Assembly: GCF_040100845.1 (NCBI RefSeq)
Contig: NZ_JAZHSH010000001.1
Coordinates: 806,001 to 870,000, forward strand
Direction of reading: 5' to 3'
Length of the DNA: 64,000 bases
From: Chengkuizengella sp. SCS-71B
Lineage (GTDB): Bacteria > Bacillota > Bacilli > Paenibacillales > KCTC-33759
Of the stretch, positions 61,111 through 64,000 are shown piece by piece. The notes below the pieces were generated by a model. It was not told where the DNA came from, made no database searches, and saw only the letters and a program-made list of their open reading frames with translations. Both the position numbers and the translations under genes were made by a program. The first letter of the stretch is position 1, and every line of letters begins with the position of its first letter.

Positions 61111-61130
61111 ATGTGATAGTACTGTCACAT
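61111..61130. promoter_or_regulatory. 20-base near-palindrome, operator candidate
   Basis: ATGTGATAGTACTGTCACAT is a palindrome with a single mismatched pair. It lies about 20 bases upstream of the small minus-strand gene, just before its ribosome site, so it may bind a dimeric regulator. The regulator is not identifiable. Confidence 0.45.
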
Positions 61131-61228
61131 TATTTTTCCCTGGGAGGTTTGTTCTATGCGTAATATTATCCTTGGAAATAAAAATTTATCCGTCTAATTC
61201 CCATCTAACTTATATACATTAAATTGGA

Positions 61229-61531
61229 TTATAGGTCAGAGAAATTAACAACACCTACGATAAGGTCTAAAAAGGCACGCAGCTCTATTCCTTCTTCTTC
61301 ATTTAATTGGTATACATGCTCTAAATAACCTTCTTCTTCTAAATCATCAGGACCAAGAATTGCCGTTTTACCTGATTGTAAATCTGCAACTAATTTTTTG
61401 CCGTAAAACCTTCCTGTTGTTGTAATAGCTAAGTCATATCGCTTTAAGCTTTGTTCCCCAACAAATGTAACAAAACGTGTTGATGTTTCTTCAGTGCTAT
61501 CTGATAGAAAATCAAATGAAATATCAGACAT
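61229..61531 (-). CDS. DUF3055 family protein
   Basis: The 100-residue protein starts at ATG with AGAGGTGATCC upstream. The family features are STRFVTFVGEQSLKRYDLAI, TTTGRFYGKKLVADLQSGKT and AILGPDDLEEEGYLEHVYQL. DUF3055 is a small acidic family common in Bacillales with no known function. The assignment is from memory of the family pattern. Confidence 0.7.
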   Translation of the reverse strand: MSDISFDFLSDSTEETSTRFVTFVGEQSLKRYDLAITTTGRFYGKKLVADLQSGKTAILGPDDLEEEGYLEHVYQLNEEEGIELRAFLDLIVGVVNFSDL

Positions 61532-61576
61532 GGGATCACCTCTTTTGCTGAATATATTCTTTTATATTACAACATA

Positions 61577-62041
61577 TTATACAAATACTAAAGGTTTAAG
61601 TATCATTAATACAAAAATGAATAATATCAGTGTAGTACTAATATAAAACAATAAGTTTACTTGATTTCGTAATGTTATAATTTCTATAGGTAAATCTGTT
61701 TCGCTTTTATTTTTTGGATCAAACACCCAAGCAGCTATTTTTTTTTGCTTTGGAGCGATGACACCTAATAAAATGACTTGGGCGATGATATATAAAACTA
61801 AGGAACCAACTAACCATAGTTGAAAAAAGGAACCGTAATTGTTTAAAAGTATGATTAAGAGTCCGGTTAAAACTGCAGTTAAACCACCTATTTTAGGAAA
61901 TAACAGCAGTTTTTTTGCAATTTTCATTGAAAAACGAAGCTCTTCTACAGATTGCTCTTTTCTTAATAATACATGAATGAAAAAGATCGGGCCCACTCCA
62001 ATTACAGCGAATAACACATGAGTTAATATTAATAAATTCAT
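61577..62041 (-). CDS. DUF2269-like four-pass membrane protein
   Basis: The 154-residue protein starts at ATG after GTAGGAGGAAAAA. It has four hydrophobic segments (residues about 3-24, 48-68, 73-95 and 130-152). The first reads LILTHVLFAVIGVGPIFFIH. The layout fits the DUF2269 family of predicted integral membrane proteins. No enzymatic residues are evident. Confidence 0.6.
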   Translation of the reverse strand: MNLLILTHVLFAVIGVGPIFFIHVLLRKEQSVEELRFSMKIAKKLLLFPKIGGLTAVLTGLLIILLNNYGSFFQLWLVGSLVLYIIAQVILLGVIAPKQKKIAAWVFDPKNKSETDLPIEIITLRNQVNLLFYISTTLILFIFVLMILKPLVFV

Positions 62042-62239
62042 TTTTTCCTCCTACATAATTTGAATGTGTATAATCACATGTTTTATAAGTTAATTAAATC
62101 GTAAAGAAAAACAGTCTCTATTTCAATAATTAAAATATCGTGGACGTTAGCTTTACTTAGAAAAAATAATATGTAAGTCCTATTGATATCAATAAGGAAA
62201 TTTTATATGATTTTAAAAAAGATAAGAAATACGAGGGAG

Positions 62240-62280
62240 CACCTCTTTTGCAAACTTTGTAGAAGAGGTGTTTTTTGTTT
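62240..62280 (+). terminator. Hairpin with T run upstream of the HRDC gene (attenuator candidate)
   Basis: CACCTCTT and AAGAGGTG pair around a 15-base loop and are followed by TTTTTTGTTTT. The structure lies about 40 bases before the HRDC start, on the same strand, and no plus-strand gene ends there. It may therefore regulate by premature termination. Confidence 0.55.
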
Positions 62281-62316
62281 TATTACTATCTGATAAAGAT
62301 GGAAAGGAAGTATAGT

Positions 62317-62952
62317 ATGATAGAAAATTTATTTTACATGAATACGTTGAAAAAGGAATCACAAGAAAAAAATGAAAGCAGTCTTGCTCAAGTTTATTTA
62401 TTCCAACTTAATTCATCTTGGCAAATGAATTGGAAGGTGATAAGTGATGGGGAAATGGTTAGAGATTTGAAGATTGAGGACAAACGTTTAGAGGATATTT
62501 TACTAAAATTAAGATTTGAGTTTAAACAGTATATTGGGGAGGGTTATTTCCCTATGTATGGTGACCATTTCAATCATTCTACATCACTTTCTCCAAAAAA
62601 TAAAAGAACTCAGTTATTATATTTTTATAGTGAACAAGTGACAAATCATGAGTTGTTTGATCTATTGCGTGGTTGGAGGAGAGAGGAGTCTGATAAGTTA
62701 GAAAAACCCCCCTATATTATTGCTTCTAATCGAGTATTAAAGATGTTAAGTACGTTTATTCCAAAAACGAAGGAGGAACTGTTGCAAATCCCTGGATTTG
62801 CAACAGCCAAAGTTGAACAATTTGGTGATTCAATCTTAAATATAACGAATCAATTTGAACGTTTAACTACATTTCCTCTTACGTGGGTTGAAGAAGAAAT
62901 AAACGTTCGGAAATTTGATGATTGGTTTTACAAAAAACAAATGATGAAGTAA
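62317..62952 (+). CDS. HRDC domain-containing protein
   Basis: The frame opens at 62275, but ATG at 62317 with AAAGGAAG upstream is preferred, giving 211 residues (MIENLFYMNTLKKESQEKNE). The C-terminal half has an HRDC domain: ERLEKPPYII-like start, IASNRVLKMLSTFIPKTKEE, LLQIPGFATAKVEQFGDSIL. In RecQ and RNase D this helical domain binds nucleic acid. The N-terminal half (residues 1-120) has no clear family. A nucleic-acid-binding role is likely but unproven. Confidence 0.75.
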   Translation: MIENLFYMNTLKKESQEKNESSLAQVYLFQLNSSWQMNWKVISDGEMVRDLKIEDKRLEDILLKLRFEFKQYIGEGYFPMYGDHFNHSTSLSPKNKRTQLLYFYSEQVTNHELFDLLRGWRREESDKLEKPPYIIASNRVLKMLSTFIPKTKEELLQIPGFATAKVEQFGDSILNITNQFERLTTFPLTWVEEEINVRKFDDWFYKKQMMK

Positions 62953-62957
62953 ACATG

Positions 62958-64000
62958 TTAAAAATAAGAAATAAACAAGGTGGCTAAACCGAAATAAACA
63001 GTCAATGAAAAAATATCATTTAATGTTGTAATTAGTGGTCCAGAAGCAATAGCTGGGTCTACTTTGAACTGATATAAAATTAATGGAATAATCGTACCTG
63101 CTAATGTACCTATAATCAGTGTTAAAAATAATGATGAGCCAATGACGAAACTAAGTATCAAATTACCTTGCCAAAAAAAGGAGATCAGTAAAATTAGTAA
63201 CCCACAAACAGTTCCAATGATAAGGCCCACGCCAATTTCTCGAAACAATAATTTAAATAAAGAAGCTTTATCCAAGTGTTGGGTAGTTAGCCCCCTTACT
63301 GCAATGGCTAAAGATTGAGTACCTGTGTTTCCTGTCATACCTGCTATCATAGGCATAAAAAAGGTCAATGCAACTACTTTTTCTAAAGTTCCTTCAAAGC
63401 TTGAGATAACATTACCTGACAACAATCCGAGAAATAATAATAGAACTAACCATGGTAAACGACGAATAGACGCAGTTATAGTACTTGTATTAAAATCAAT
63501 GGATTTACCACTGGCGGATAGTTTATGAATATCCTCATTAGCTTCTGTAATCATAACATCAATAACATCATCAACTGTAATAATACCGGCTAGTCTTTGT
63601 TCTTCATCTACAACGGGAACAGCGATAAAGTCATATCTTTCAATTATTGTAGCAACATGTTCCTGATCCATAGTTACAGGCACAGAGATCACTCTGTTAT
63701 ACATGATGTCCTTAATTGAATCTTGAATATCAGCCAATAGTAAATCCCTGTAAGATACAACACCAACTAATTTTTTATCTTCATCTAATACATATAGGTA
63801 ATAAATATTTTCAGCTATTTGAGCAAATGCTTTTATTTTGTCTATGGCTTCACGTACAGAATAATAACTGCGTATCCATACATAACGGTTCGTCATCATT
63901 CCCCCTGCAGTTTCAGGTGGATATTGCATTAAATTTTGAACCGTTTTGGATTCTTCTATTTGCATGGAAGACAAAAATTCTTCCATTTTTTCATCAGACA
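62958..64000 (-). CDS. mgtE: Magnesium transporter MgtE, C-terminal part (runs off window)
   Basis: The minus-strand frame stays open to the window end, so the N-terminal cytosolic domain lies outside. The visible part has MQYPPETAGGMMTNRYVWIR, then two CBS domains (KIKAFAQIAENIYYLYVLDE, LVGVVSYRDLLLADI and LAGIITVDDVIDVMITEAN). A five-helix membrane domain follows, with FFMPMIAGMTGNTGTQSLAI and KVDPAIASGPLITTLNDIFS, the Mg2+-selective signature regions. CBS domains close the channel when Mg2+ binds. Family length is about 450 residues. Confidence 0.92.
   Translation of the reverse strand, partial: SDEKMEEFLSSMQIEESKTVQNLMQYPPETAGGMMTNRYVWIRSYYSVREAIDKIKAFAQIAENIYYLYVLDEDKKLVGVVSYRDLLLADIQDSIKDIMYNRVISVPVTMDQEHVATIIERYDFIAVPVVDEEQRLAGIITVDDVIDVMITEANEDIHKLSASGKSIDFNTSTITASIRRLPWLVLLLFLGLLSGNVISSFEGTLEKVVALTFFMPMIAGMTGNTGTQSLAIAVRGLTTQHLDKASLFKLLFREIGVGLIIGTVCGLLILLISFFWQGNLILSFVIGSSLFLTLIIGTLAGTIIPLILYQFKVDPAIASGPLITTLNDIFSLTVYFGLATLFISYF

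Overview
The window is AT-rich chromosomal DNA of a spore-forming Bacillales bacterium, most likely Paenibacillaceae or a close relative. The evidence is low GC, strong AGGAGG-type ribosome sites with some TTG and GTG starts, a CotY/CotZ-type spore coat protein, a DUF3055 protein, large secreted chitinases and Gram-positive lipoprotein signals. No rRNA, tRNA or CRISPR array was seen. The genus assignment is inference.

Region 1 (1 to about 14.4 kb) is an accessory gene yard. It holds small enzymes often linked to modification or resistance (Nudix, GNAT acetyltransferases, histidine phosphatase, nucleotidyltransferase, P-loop kinase, methyltransferase, aminoglycoside-phosphotransferase-like kinases, 2H phosphoesterase). 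Among them are at least seven broken genes with frameshifts, nonsense codons or truncations. An MFS exporter follows.

Region 2 (16.2 to 21.4 kb) holds a class III lanthipeptide synthetase (LanKC). A short precursor-like gene overlaps its 3' end. This gene lies tail to tail with an SgrR-like protein, which joins a DNA-binding winged helix to an oligopeptide-type substrate-binding domain. The same tail-to-tail pair recurs twice without a LanKC: at 32.5-34.4 kb and at 40.2-42.2 kb. The three short peptides share the leader MNQVLxLQQLExKK, which fits the class III leader motif. Their C-terminal parts differ and none contains cysteine. This three-cassette family is the most novel system in the window: one modifying enzyme may serve three dispersed precursors, and each precursor is paired with its own candidate peptide-sensing regulator.

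Region 3 (21.57 to 32.4 kb) is a cobalamin uptake and salvage operon. A cobalamin riboswitch and terminator lead into btuF-btuC-btuD-cobT-cobU-cbiB-cobS-cobD-cbiP-pduO-type adenosyltransferase and an RluA-type pseudouridine synthase. Several junctions overlap as ATGA. No corrin-ring genes are present, so it imports corrinoids and completes the lower loop.

Region 4 (34.2 to 40.4 kb) is a scarred accessory segment. It contains remnants of an IS3-family transposase, a Y-family polymerase fragment, a large secreted beta/gamma-crystallin-like protein lying between two oppositely oriented IS remnants, and several very small secreted peptides.

Region 5 (40.4 to 53 kb) is metabolic. It holds a histidine kinase-ThDP enzyme-carboxymuconolactone decarboxylase operon ending near the third SgrR-like gene, an Spx/ArsC-like protein, a site-2 protease, an aminotransferase, an RpiR regulator, and a 3-oxoacid CoA-transferase with a class III aminotransferase.

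Region 6 (53.3 to 64 kb) has two secreted GH18 chitinases whose 3' ends are almost identical over about 790 bp, an intergenic inverted-repeat element (a second copy at 16.2 kb), a 5'-3' exonuclease, small conserved proteins, an HRDC protein and the C-terminal part of MgtE running off the edge.
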